NCBI GenBank assembly: GCA_016841825.1 | Contig: JAENYK010000015.1 | Coordinates: forward strand, 1 to 64,000 | Direction: 5' to 3' | From: Halothermothrix sp. | Lineage (GTDB): Bacteria > Bacillota > Halanaerobiia > DY22613 | Length of the DNA stretch: 64,000 nucleotides | Part shown: positions 1 to 6,374 of the stretch, piece after piece | Numbering within the stretch: the stretch's first letter is position 1 | Layout of the letters: each line of letters begins with the position of its first letter | Program-made: the position numbers and the translations under genes | The notes under the pieces: generated by a model | Seen by the model: only the letters and a program-made list of their open reading frames with translations | Databases searched by the model: none | Told to the model about the DNA's origin: nothing

Positions 1-179
1 GTACCGGTATTATTCATATGATAGTTCATTACTGCAGTTGTTTTTCCGGTTCTACTTGCTCCTGTAATTGTAGCTACTTGACGCTTGCTCCTGGCTGTAT
101 TTATAGCATCTATAATAAGTCTTTCACTTTCCTCAACCTCAACATTCTTTGAAAATTTATCTCCGAAAAAGTTTATCAT
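1..179 (-). CDS. MuB-like AAA ATPase, N-terminal fragment (runs off the window)
   Basis: Only about the first 59 codons are visible. An ATG at 177-179 is preceded by a strong GGAGGAG ribosome-binding site. The reading begins MINFFGDKF and includes a Walker A motif GASRTGKT, followed by TAVMNYH. Together with its place downstream of a MuA-type transposase, this points to the MuB-family target-selection ATPase, which in Mu activates MuA, binds target DNA non-specifically and gives target immunity. A TnsC/IstB-type AAA ATPase would look the same over so short a stretch. The rest of the gene lies outside the window. Confidence 0.6.
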   Translation of the reverse strand, partial: MINFFGDKFSKNVEVEESERLIIDAINTARSKRQVATITGASRTGKTTAVMNYHMNNTG

Positions 180-254
180 CAGTATCTCCTCCTCAAAATT
201 TTGAAATTACTAGAGGATTTGAAGATCGTTTGCTGAATATATTATTTTGAATAG

Positions 255-740
255 TCATTTTCTAAATTGTTGTATCGTATTCGGCTTTCTTATTCCCATT
301 GCCCTGGGGTTAGAAAGCTTCTTTTTTTCCTCATTTTCCTCTATAGTATCAACAACAAAATGTATCAATGCACCTTTAAGGTGTGGTGGTATCCCACGAT
401 ACAACCACTTTCGCTTAGCATGTTCTGTAGCTTTCCATTGATAAGATAGGTAGTAGAGTTGATTTTCGTCCAAGATATATGTAGTTGATCCAACCTTTTT
501 GACTTTCAGATCTCCATTGGCAACAGCTTCCCGAATTACTTTCTTTTTGACTCCCGTTCGTTCCATTACCTGTTTTTCAGTGATAACATCTGATTTCTTT
601 TCTGGAATTTGATCTACATCAAACATCCAATGCCCCTTCGGGCTTTTTCTGGCTTTTAATTTCCCATTTCTCGCTAATTTGTTAAGATAATTCCTGGAAT
701 AGCCAGTTATCTCTGACATTTTCCAGACATCTATTTCCAT
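255..740 (-). CDS. Helix-turn-helix DNA-binding protein of the Mu-like early operon
   Basis: This 161-residue protein lies between the transposase gene and the MuB-like gene on the same strand. Its N-terminal 50 residues (EITGYSRNYLNKLARNGKL) read as an excisionase/MerR-like winged helix. Residues around 55-95 (ERTGVKKKVIREAVANGDL) repeat the same pattern, so it probably has two small DNA-binding domains. The C-terminal half is basic and lacks a recognised motif. A role in transposition or early-operon control is inferred from position only. I do not recognise a specific family member, and it could equally be a phage-specific accessory protein. Confidence 0.6.
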   Translation of the reverse strand: MEIDVWKMSEITGYSRNYLNKLARNGKLKARKSPKGHWMFDVDQIPEKKSDVITEKQVMERTGVKKKVIREAVANGDLKVKKVGSTTYILDENQLYYLSYQWKATEHAKRKWLYRGIPPHLKGALIHFVVDTIEENEEKKKLSNPRAMGIRKPNTIQQFRK

Positions 741-835
741 TTCGCTCTCACCTCCCGGTTCTCAAAAATATATTCATGAATCCAAATACCATCCCCAGAA
801 AACCTCTTTCCACATCCCACCCCGCTTCTGTATTT

Positions 836-2797
836 CTACTTACCTCGCGTCATATTTTTCCAGAGTTCAGCAGCGCTTACTTCTTGCTTAGAGTCACCTC
901 TAAATAGATTAGTGTTTTCTTCTAGCAATTGTCTTCGAATGTGATGCCGATCTTCACGCTCTTGAGTAGCCTCCACAATTTTCTTTGAAGTCTCATTAAA
1001 AGGTGTTTGAAAGATTTGAATGATATTGCTGGATTTTTCAATTTGCATAGCTTCTTTCTCAGCCTTTTTACGCTCCAGTACCCTTTTAAGATCATCAGGT
1101 TGAACAACAAGTTCCTCCTGCATAGCTCTATATGATTTTGTTAAACTTTTGACTCTCTTCTTCTCTGAATTAGCTTTGCGATAATCTTCCTGAGTTGCAC
1201 CCCAGACCACTAGTTCTTTATTTTCTGCCTGACATAAAAACCTATCATTAAGATCAAAAACATAGATTTTTCCTAATTCCTCTTGATCATATCTTGCATA
1301 TACTTTCTGCCCTTGAAGCATTGAAATTTCCTCATTCCAGAACCAATGATCAAACAACCGAATACCATTTCTCTGAACTACCCTTGCTTCTGTTGTTTTC
1401 ATCATTAAGAGTTTCAAACTATCCTCACTAGTTGTCCTTTTCGTTTGAAGCTTGGAATAATAAATTTCATCTGGTGATTTCCCGTCCATGCCTGCTCCTT
1501 CATGTTCATGACAGTTGTAAATATTTTCAATGAACTCCTCATATAATTCTGCCAATTCTTCAATAGTCATCAGCTTATCTGGATTTTTCAAAATTTTATT
1601 CAATCGCTCCGGTCGCTCCATAATGTTCGCTCCACGATAACTTTTGAACCAGGAGGAAAACCATTCTCTAATTGTCCGAAAAGACCTCTCGATATGTTTT
1701 GACTTCGCGTTATATGGGATTGCAAAATGTGGTACTATATCAAAATGCGAGATCAATCCCTTTACCTGTGGTTCGTTCACTTCTACCCTTACCCCCGATT
1801 CTCGCCCTCCTGCAAAAGCTTTTGATCTATAGTCCTTTCCATTATCAATTAGAATCTCTTTCGGCACTCCATACTTCAGAACACCTCTTCGGAAGCTGGC
1901 TAGAATCGTATCTTGATTCGGTCCAAATGAGAGCAGCCACCCAACCATTTTTCGACTCCTGGCGTCCATCCAGACAGTCGCCCACGGGAAAGCTGGTTTA
2001 CCATTTGGACCTCTGACAGCCAGATCAAGTTGATTGTGGTCGGATACCCACAACTGGTTTGGTACAATACTATCATAATCTCTCATAATATATGGCTCAC
2101 AAGAGTCTGTGTACGCCTTTACACCTTCCCTGTAGAATATTAGTACTGGTTCTGGTATTCTTTGCTTCACAAGCCTCTGAACCTGACGCAAGGACGGAAT
2201 TGTCCAACCCATCTCCCCAGCTTTCATTTCAAGAAGGTCATAACACCTAGCAATGGTTTTTCTGGACTGATCCAAAAAAATGTATTTAAAAAATTCCCAG
2301 GCATCATCATCCATTTTGGTAATTCCTTTTCTTGACCCCCACTCGGGACAAAGTCCTGGTAGTCCATTTTCTCGATACGCTTTATCCCATCGATATAACG
2401 TTGGGCGAGATAGATTATCTTGTTTATTAGATGCGTTCCACAATTCCACAAACTTATCTGTAAGCTCAACTTTCTTTCCTTCATTACGCCGGAGGAATGT
2501 TCTCCATTGCTCTATGATCTGTAGCTTCTTGTGTGCTTCCTCCCTGCTGCTTTCAGGATATGTTTCAAAAATATTCTCCTGTGGTTGATTTAGCAATCCT
2601 AATTGCTTTCTCTTGTGATATTCAATTTGTGCAGGTAGTGGTAGAGTATTCAAATCAACCTGTATCGTTTTTCCTCCCCTTCCTAGACCATTATTATTTC
2701 TACTTTTTATTTCACCCGATCTTATCCTATATCGTATAGCTCTAGGTGTTAAGTCTAACAAATCAGATACAGTTTCAACAGAAACCCATTCGGACAT
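836..2797 (-). CDS. MuA-type DDE transposase
   Basis: A 653-residue transposase. The N-terminal 60 residues form the Mu-type winged helix (WVSVETVSDLLDLTPRAIRY). A catalytic core of the retroviral-integrase fold follows, with the expected acidic triad: Asp in WVSDHNQLDLAV, Asp in ILIDNGKDYRSK, and Glu in HIERSFRTIREWF. The C-terminal 200 residues are charged and match the Mu C-terminal region that contacts MuB. It would pair the element ends and carry out strand transfer. I chose the ATG at 2795-2797 because GAGGAGGG lies just upstream. An ATG 15 bases earlier overlaps the preceding stop but has no good ribosome-binding site. Length and triad suggest an intact enzyme. Confidence 0.88.
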   Translation of the reverse strand: MSEWVSVETVSDLLDLTPRAIRYRIRSGEIKSRNNNGLGRGGKTIQVDLNTLPLPAQIEYHKRKQLGLLNQPQENIFETYPESSREEAHKKLQIIEQWRTFLRRNEGKKVELTDKFVELWNASNKQDNLSRPTLYRWDKAYRENGLPGLCPEWGSRKGITKMDDDAWEFFKYIFLDQSRKTIARCYDLLEMKAGEMGWTIPSLRQVQRLVKQRIPEPVLIFYREGVKAYTDSCEPYIMRDYDSIVPNQLWVSDHNQLDLAVRGPNGKPAFPWATVWMDARSRKMVGWLLSFGPNQDTILASFRRGVLKYGVPKEILIDNGKDYRSKAFAGGRESGVRVEVNEPQVKGLISHFDIVPHFAIPYNAKSKHIERSFRTIREWFSSWFKSYRGANIMERPERLNKILKNPDKLMTIEELAELYEEFIENIYNCHEHEGAGMDGKSPDEIYYSKLQTKRTTSEDSLKLLMMKTTEARVVQRNGIRLFDHWFWNEEISMLQGQKVYARYDQEELGKIYVFDLNDRFLCQAENKELVVWGATQEDYRKANSEKKRVKSLTKSYRAMQEELVVQPDDLKRVLERKKAEKEAMQIEKSSNIIQIFQTPFNETSKKIVEATQEREDRHHIRRQLLEENTNLFRGDSKQEVSAAELWKNMTRGK

Positions 2798-2808
2798 TAT
2801 ATCCCTCC

Positions 2809-3003
2809 TCATTGAATAAATTGTTGTAAGGCTTCCTCACCCAAAATTTTAATCAATCCATTAATCACTTCCAAAGATGGTTTTCTTTCACCCCTTTCAA
2901 CCTTTGAATAATAGCTTTGTGTAACTCCTAATTTCTGAGAAACCTTAACTTGACTTAAACCATTCTTTTCTCTTAGTGCTTTCAAGGATATTTTTTCTTT
3001 CAA
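2809..3003 (-). CDS. Small Xre-family regulator, Ner-like position
   Basis: This 64-residue protein is essentially a single Xre/Cro helix-turn-helix (LREKNGLSQVKVSQKLGVTQ, then YYSKVERGERKPSLEV). It starts at a TTG (3001-3003) preceded by AAGGTGGTG and ends just inside the upstream end of the transposase frame, so it is almost certainly co-transcribed and translationally close to it. In phage Mu the equivalent position holds Ner, a small Cro-like protein that turns down the early promoter and the repressor promoter. That role is inferred here from size, fold and position. It resembles the divergent repressor at 3208-3546 in its recognition helix, so both may read related operators. Confidence 0.8.
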   Translation of the reverse strand: MKEKISLKALREKNGLSQVKVSQKLGVTQSYYSKVERGERKPSLEVINGLIKILGEEALQQFIQ

Positions 3004-3025
3004 TGACTATCACCACCTTCAAATT

Positions 3026-3188
3026 TAGTCCTATATGTACATTATATAGTCCTTTGAGGATTATTTCAAGTGTTTTATAGTCCTATTTGTACATTTTTTT
3101 CATCTATTTGTACATAAAATTCTTCTAAATCATTAGAAGGAGAATATAGTAGGTAGGCAGAATATTTATAATAAGTCCTATAAGGACT
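3026..3188. promoter_or_regulatory. Operator cluster between divergent Xre genes
   Basis: The 204-base divergent spacer contains recurring motifs. TAGTCCTATATGTACAT lies at 3026-3042 and TAGTCCTATTTGTACAT at 3078-3094. CTATTTGTACAT lies at 3104-3115 and TAGTCCTTT at 3047-3055. The dyad AGTCC-TATAA-GGACT at 3174-3188 lies about 20 bases before the repressor start. Direct repeats plus a dyad are typical of operators shared by a repressor and a Cro/Ner-like protein. The early leftward and repressor rightward promoters must lie in this spacer, but I did not assign -35/-10 boxes with confidence. Confidence 0.6.
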
Positions 3189-3207
3189 ACGAAAGAGGGG
3201 GAATACG

Positions 3208-3546
3208 ATGACTTTAGGTGAGCGTTTAAAGATTTCAAGGAAAAAGAAGGAATTAAGTTTAGCAAAAGTAGGCGAACATACTGGGGTAACTCAATCCTAT
3301 CTTTCAAAAATCGAACGTGGAACACGCCAACCGTCCTTAGATTTACTTCATGATCTATCTAAATTATATGAAGTAGATCTCAAGTGGCTGATTGAAGGAT
3401 TTCAACAAGAAACTAATAATGAATCTTTGTTACTTAAGAGGAAAAAAGAAGAGCTTGTCGAATTAATAAATAAAATAAATATTTCGGAAGATATCGACAA
3501 ACTTACTTTAATTGTCAGAGCATTCATTAAAGAGGGGAGGGATTAA
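3208..3546 (+). CDS. Xre-family repressor (Mu c / ImmR-like)
   Basis: A 112-residue protein with an N-terminal Xre helix-turn-helix at about residues 5-60 (RKKKELSLAKVGEHTGVTQ, YLSKIERGTRQPSLDLL). A lysine/glutamate-rich C-terminal helical region (about 65-112) could oligomerise. The ATG follows GAGGGGG closely. It is divergent from the transposase operon and shares the operator-rich spacer, so it is the likely lysogeny repressor. Its stop codon lies one base before the TTG start of the next small gene, so the repressor, the peptide and the TPR protein probably form one transcript. It has no peptidase motif such as that of ImmA-cleaved systems, so how it is inactivated is open. Confidence 0.82.
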   Translation: MTLGERLKISRKKKELSLAKVGEHTGVTQSYLSKIERGTRQPSLDLLHDLSKLYEVDLKWLIEGFQQETNNESLLLKRKKEELVELINKINISEDIDKLTLIVRAFIKEGRD

Positions 3547-3547
3547 T

Positions 3548-3718
3548 TTGAAACTACTTAAAAAAATCTTATCAATAATGTTGCTCTTTAGTTGTCTTGC
3601 AGTAGGGCTAGGCTTGACAAATAATTTAAACGCGAATGATATTCAGCTTAGAGATCAAGCTACAGATCCAGGAATTGTTTCTACTAATGCTCCGGGATTT
3701 GATGATGATGAAGAATAG
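3548..3718 (+). CDS. Small exported peptide precursor (candidate signalling peptide)
   Basis: A 56-residue protein starting at a TTG (3548-3550) right behind the repressor, with GAGGGGAGGG as ribosome-binding site. Residues 1-28 form a signal peptide: KLLKK, then a hydrophobic core ILSIMLLFSCLAVGLGLT. The remaining tail is short and acidic: NANDIQLRDQATDPGIV, then STNAPGFDDDEE. A basic start, one hydrophobic segment and a short C-terminal tail are the hallmarks of Phr/AimP-type pro-peptides that are secreted, trimmed and re-imported. Position directly before a TPR protein gene strengthens this. The mature peptide cannot be predicted from one sequence. It could also be an unrelated small secreted or membrane peptide. 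Confidence 0.65.
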   Translation: MKLLKKILSIMLLFSCLAVGLGLTNNLNANDIQLRDQATDPGIVSTNAPGFDDDEE

Positions 3719-3738
3719 CATGCGGAGGGGATGTTCGA

Positions 3739-4659
3739 GTGGAAATTCTAAATCGTGGGGATAAAAAATACTCTGAGCGTAAATTTTATGAAGCATTAGA
3801 GTGCTATTTAAAAGCTTTAAACAATTGTGATTACATAACTGATAGTAACTTGCATACAAATATTAGAGAAAAAATTGCAAGATCATATTATCGGCAAGGA
3901 AATTTTTCAGAAGCAATAAGACATTTTGAGATTCTAGAAGCTTGTACCTCTGGGGACCAACTTATTAAAATCATAACATTAAAGAGCGTTTGTTTCAATT
4001 TAATTGGTAAATTTACTGACGCCCTTAAATCCCTAAATAAACTAGACTCTATTAACAGTCCTCTAGCGGTTAGAAAACGTTTATTTACTCAGGGCACAAT
4101 TTTTTTAAGATTAGGTCAATACGTTACACCAGATTATCTTGAAAAGGCAGAAAACAGTTTTTTGGAAGTGGCTAATTTAACAGATGACTCTCAAGTTTTA
4201 CAAAAAACATATAGAAATTTGGGGACTTGTTATAATTTTTTAGGTAAATTTTGTAAATCTTTGAAATATTTAAATCAAGCACTAAAATTAACAGATAATG
4301 AGCATACAATTAGCTATACCTATCATGAATTAGCAAATACATATATAAAATTAGGTGACCTTAAGAAGGCTCTAGACCTTCTCCAATATTGTGAGAAGAT
4401 CGCTTCCTCTAACGACGACCATTTCGGGTTAGCTTACACTTTCATGAATTATGGGGAATACCACTTTGCTCAAAAGTGTTTATCGGAAGGAGAGAGCTCT
4501 ACCAACATAGCCATAGATAACTTTTTGAAATCTTTAAGTTTTCCTGAAATATCCTATTGCTATAAACTATTAAATCAATATTTTCACGCTCATGATTCAT
4601 CCAAAGCTCAAGTATACTTTCGAGAATATAATAGATTTAAATCAAAACTGGTAGTGTGA
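3739..4659 (+). CDS. TPR protein, putative peptide receptor (RRNPP-like, lacking HTH)
   Basis: This 306-residue protein is made almost wholly of tetratricopeptide-type helix pairs (for example RKFYEALECYLKALNNC, RQGNFSEAIRHFEILEAC, LGKFCKSLKYLNQALKL, LGDLKKALDLLQYCEKIA). It has no signal peptide, so it should be cytoplasmic. It starts at GTG 3739 behind GGAGGGG, since an ATG at 3731 is stopped after six codons. Such arrays form the peptide-binding domain of Rap, NprR, PlcR and AimR proteins. Here there is no fused helix-turn-helix, but one is encoded two genes upstream. I infer that it binds the exported peptide and modulates the repressor, as RapI-PhrI does for ImmR in ICEBs1. A general scaffold role remains possible. 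Confidence 0.72.
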   Translation: MEILNRGDKKYSERKFYEALECYLKALNNCDYITDSNLHTNIREKIARSYYRQGNFSEAIRHFEILEACTSGDQLIKIITLKSVCFNLIGKFTDALKSLNKLDSINSPLAVRKRLFTQGTIFLRLGQYVTPDYLEKAENSFLEVANLTDDSQVLQKTYRNLGTCYNFLGKFCKSLKYLNQALKLTDNEHTISYTYHELANTYIKLGDLKKALDLLQYCEKIASSNDDHFGLAYTFMNYGEYHFAQKCLSEGESSTNIAIDNFLKSLSFPEISYCYKLLNQYFHAHDSSKAQVYFREYNRFKSKLVV

Positions 4660-4803
4660 TTAACCTGGTTTTTATCGAAATTTTTTTTAAATTAATTTCC
4701 TTAGTCATTTCCTTAGTCTAGTTTCCCTTTTTTTACCATACATTTCTCCCGAACCTCCATAAAGTTAGTAATGAACAGGATTTGAAGAGGTTCAACAAAA
4801 CAG

Positions 4804-4877
4804 AAAATTTATCACGTCATTTGTCGTAAAACTTGCAAAAATGGAGTTATCCACAGACAGATGACGTGATAAATTTT
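4804..4877. repeat. Perfect 17-bp inverted repeat with 40-base loop containing a DnaA box
   Basis: AAAATTTATCACGTCAT at 4804-4820 is exactly the reverse complement of the sequence at 4861-4877. The loop carries TTATCCACA, which equals the consensus DnaA box. It may be a regulatory or end-binding site of the prophage. It is not followed by a T-run on the plus strand in a terminator-like layout, and the loop is too large for an ordinary terminator. Confidence 0.75.
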
Positions 4878-4895
4878 TTTCTCCATAAAACAACG

Positions 4896-4937
4896 AAACC
4901 CGAAATGTCGCGGTTTATCCCACGAAATCCCGGGTTT
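4896..4937. repeat. Short inverted repeat AAACCCG/CGGGTTT
   Basis: AAACCCG (4896-4902) pairs with CGGGTTT (4931-4937). ACGAAACCCG and ACGAAATCCCG also form a direct repeat within the same 45 bases. It could be the closing hairpin of the prophage transcript or part of the transposon end. The evidence is only the repeat itself. Confidence 0.4.
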
Positions 4938-5252
4938 TCTCATTTTATCATTCTATCCGTCACATTACAAGGATATTGCATAATTATCCTCCTCCACTAT
5001 CTGAGATATATTAAACCTGACCATAATTTTTATATTTAAAGAATCATTTTTTGTCAAATACCCTATGGTAAAAAGAGTACTATCTCTCCCCGATTGACAA
5101 ATCAGTACCCTTTATATATTCTGCCAGAGAACATTATATACTCATCTACTATGATTCATCCTCTTTCGTTCATTTTACATTATCTTACCATAATATATAG
5201 TAAAGATCAAATAATCAACCTGAATTGAATTAAAGATTAAACCATCTTTATT

Positions 5253-5903
5253 TTATACAATCTCCTGACTAACAATAAAAACAAATGCTAAGCCTTCTTC
5301 AATAGTAACCCAGGCTTCATCTGTAAGAATTATATTACTGATACCCAGGGTGCTTTCACGATAGACATCATGCTTATGTAATGGGTATTTAAATCCCTGT
5401 AAAGTTACACCTTTTGCCACCTCATCTATCGGTATCAAAGAAAAAGTATCTCCCTGATGATCTACAATTCTTAATTTTTTATCGACAATTTGCACCTCAA
5501 CTGTGGGGGAGACAAGGATTACTGTAACCCCTTCCCGATAAGCATAAGTTAGTAGCACTAGATTACCCAGGAGATGATCTGGCCGTCCTCCCAGAGCACC
5601 AGTTATGAATATCTTCTGATACCCTTCATTAATCAGATAATCAATTGCCAGATGAGTATCCGTCTTATCTTTTTCTACTGGGAATACAACAAATTCAGTG
5701 CCCTTCCTTTGATAATCCGCTATCACTATAGGATCTAAAGAGTCTAAATCTCCAAAAATTCGATCAGGTTGTAACCCTAATTTACAGGCAAATTCTGCCC
5801 CACCGTCTGCACAAACCACAGTGTCCACTTTGGAAGCAAGTTGAATATGATAATCTCGATCTCCCTCCCAGCGTCCATTTGCTATTAATAATGCTCGCTT
5901 CAT
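5253..5903 (-). CDS. thiN: Thiamine pyrophosphokinase
   Basis: The protein converts thiamine and ATP to thiamine pyrophosphate and AMP in the cytoplasm. Family motifs are clear: CADGGAEFACKLG near the N terminus, the metal-binding GDLDSLD, then KDKTDTHLAIDYL and GALGGRPDHLLGN. Length (216 residues from the chosen start) is normal for the family. I chose the ATG at 5901-5903 (MKRALLIANG) because AAGGAG lies about 10 bases upstream. Two in-frame ATGs further upstream would add six residues. In many Firmicutes thiN follows rpe directly. Here it is about 16 kb away from rpe on the same strand, with hydrogenase and accessory genes between. It complements the thiT transporter at 20945-21505. Confidence 0.92.
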   Translation of the reverse strand: MKRALLIANGRWEGDRDYHIQLASKVDTVVCADGGAEFACKLGLQPDRIFGDLDSLDPIVIADYQRKGTEFVVFPVEKDKTDTHLAIDYLINEGYQKIFITGALGGRPDHLLGNLVLLTYAYREGVTVILVSPTVEVQIVDKKLRIVDHQGDTFSLIPIDEVAKGVTLQGFKYPLHKHDVYRESTLGISNIILTDEAWVTIEEGLAFVFIVSQEIV

Positions 5904-5984
5904 CTTCTCCATCTCCTTCATACCATTATAAATCTACTATATCCATATCTTCTACCTTTATTATCTAAATCCTTTACTCAATGG

Positions 5985-6090
5985 GCTTAGAAGATTTGTA
6001 CCTCCTGAAGTAAAACACTATTTTATTTAGTTATTTATACTCCCACCATCTACAGGAGTTGAGAGATTTCCTTCTGAAATATTGCAAAAA
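5985..6090 (+). repeat. Dispersed repeat family, copy A
   Basis: Matches the central and 3' parts of the family: a variant of CTTCAGAAG, then GATTTGTACCTCCTGAAGTA, then CACTATT, TTATTTATACTCCCACC and GAGATTTCCTTCTGAAAT. The 5' palindrome seen in other copies is not recognisable. It lies between thiN and the hydABC terminator. Confidence 0.65.
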
Positions 6091-6138
6091 TTGAGCACTT
6101 ATTTTGAGACCAAACTAAAACTCTGTTCATAAAATAAC

Positions 6139-6184
6139 CAAAAAACCAGAGAAGACCTACTCAAAGATCTCTCTGGTTTTCTAA
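6139..6184 (-). terminator. Rho-independent terminator of hydABC (bidirectional)
   Basis: AAAACCAGAGA and TCTCTGGTTTT form an 11-bp stem around an 18-base loop. On the minus strand the stem is followed by a T-run (GGTTTTTTGG). It lies about 190 bases beyond the hydA stop and would also stop rightward transcripts. Confidence 0.8.
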
Positions 6185-6261
6185 TTAATATCTTTTTTAT
6201 AACCTGATGATCATCTGTGGGCACTTTATATCTCTTTTTATCGGTAACCTACAGATAATGA

Positions 6262-6330
6262 AGACTTACATTCGTAGACTTTATCTTTGTAGACTTAATT
6301 CTATAGACTGATTATTCACAAATATAGACT
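6262..6330. repeat. Array of TAGACT hexamers beyond hydA
   Basis: TAGACT occurs at 6275-6280, 6290-6295, 6304-6309 and 6325-6330, with a related AAGACTT at 6261-6267, spaced 14-21 bases apart. Between the hydA stop and the terminator this would be in the hydABC 3' UTR. No function is known. Confidence 0.4.
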
Positions 6331-6374
6331 TATATTCCAAGAATCCAGAGCTTATTTGTCAAAAAACCTTACTT

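Larger units (their letters stand above)
1..4940. mobile_element. Left part of a Mu-like transposable prophage (right-hand boundary approximate)
   Basis: The gene order matches the early region of phage Mu: a repressor transcribed one way, and a small Ner-like DNA-binding protein, the A transposase and the B ATPase transcribed the other way. Here the early genes run leftward and leave the window at position 1. In Mu the repressor lies next to the left end of the phage, so the host junction should be right of the TPR gene and before thiN, roughly 4700-5250. I could not fix the terminal TG dinucleotide or a 5-bp target duplication, so the boundary given is approximate. Confidence 0.7.
4660..5252. 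other. Gene-free stretch between the prophage TPR gene and thiN; expected phage/host junction
   Basis: No convincing gene is present. The stretch is very AT-rich and contains a repeated TTCCTTAGTC near 4700-4717, two inverted repeats (listed separately) and a DnaA-box-like TTATCCACA at 4848-4856. From 5050 to 5115 the related strings GTCAAATACCCT and GACAAATCAGTACCCT occur 45 bases apart. The left end of the Mu-like prophage should lie here, because the gene on the right is a normal host thiamine gene. No obvious terminator follows the TPR gene. Confidence 0.5.

Noticed and set aside
4833-5039. A 68-codon rightward ORF beyond the TPR gene
   Set aside because: It begins inside the loop of the inverted repeat, lacks a ribosome-binding site and has no recognisable domain.
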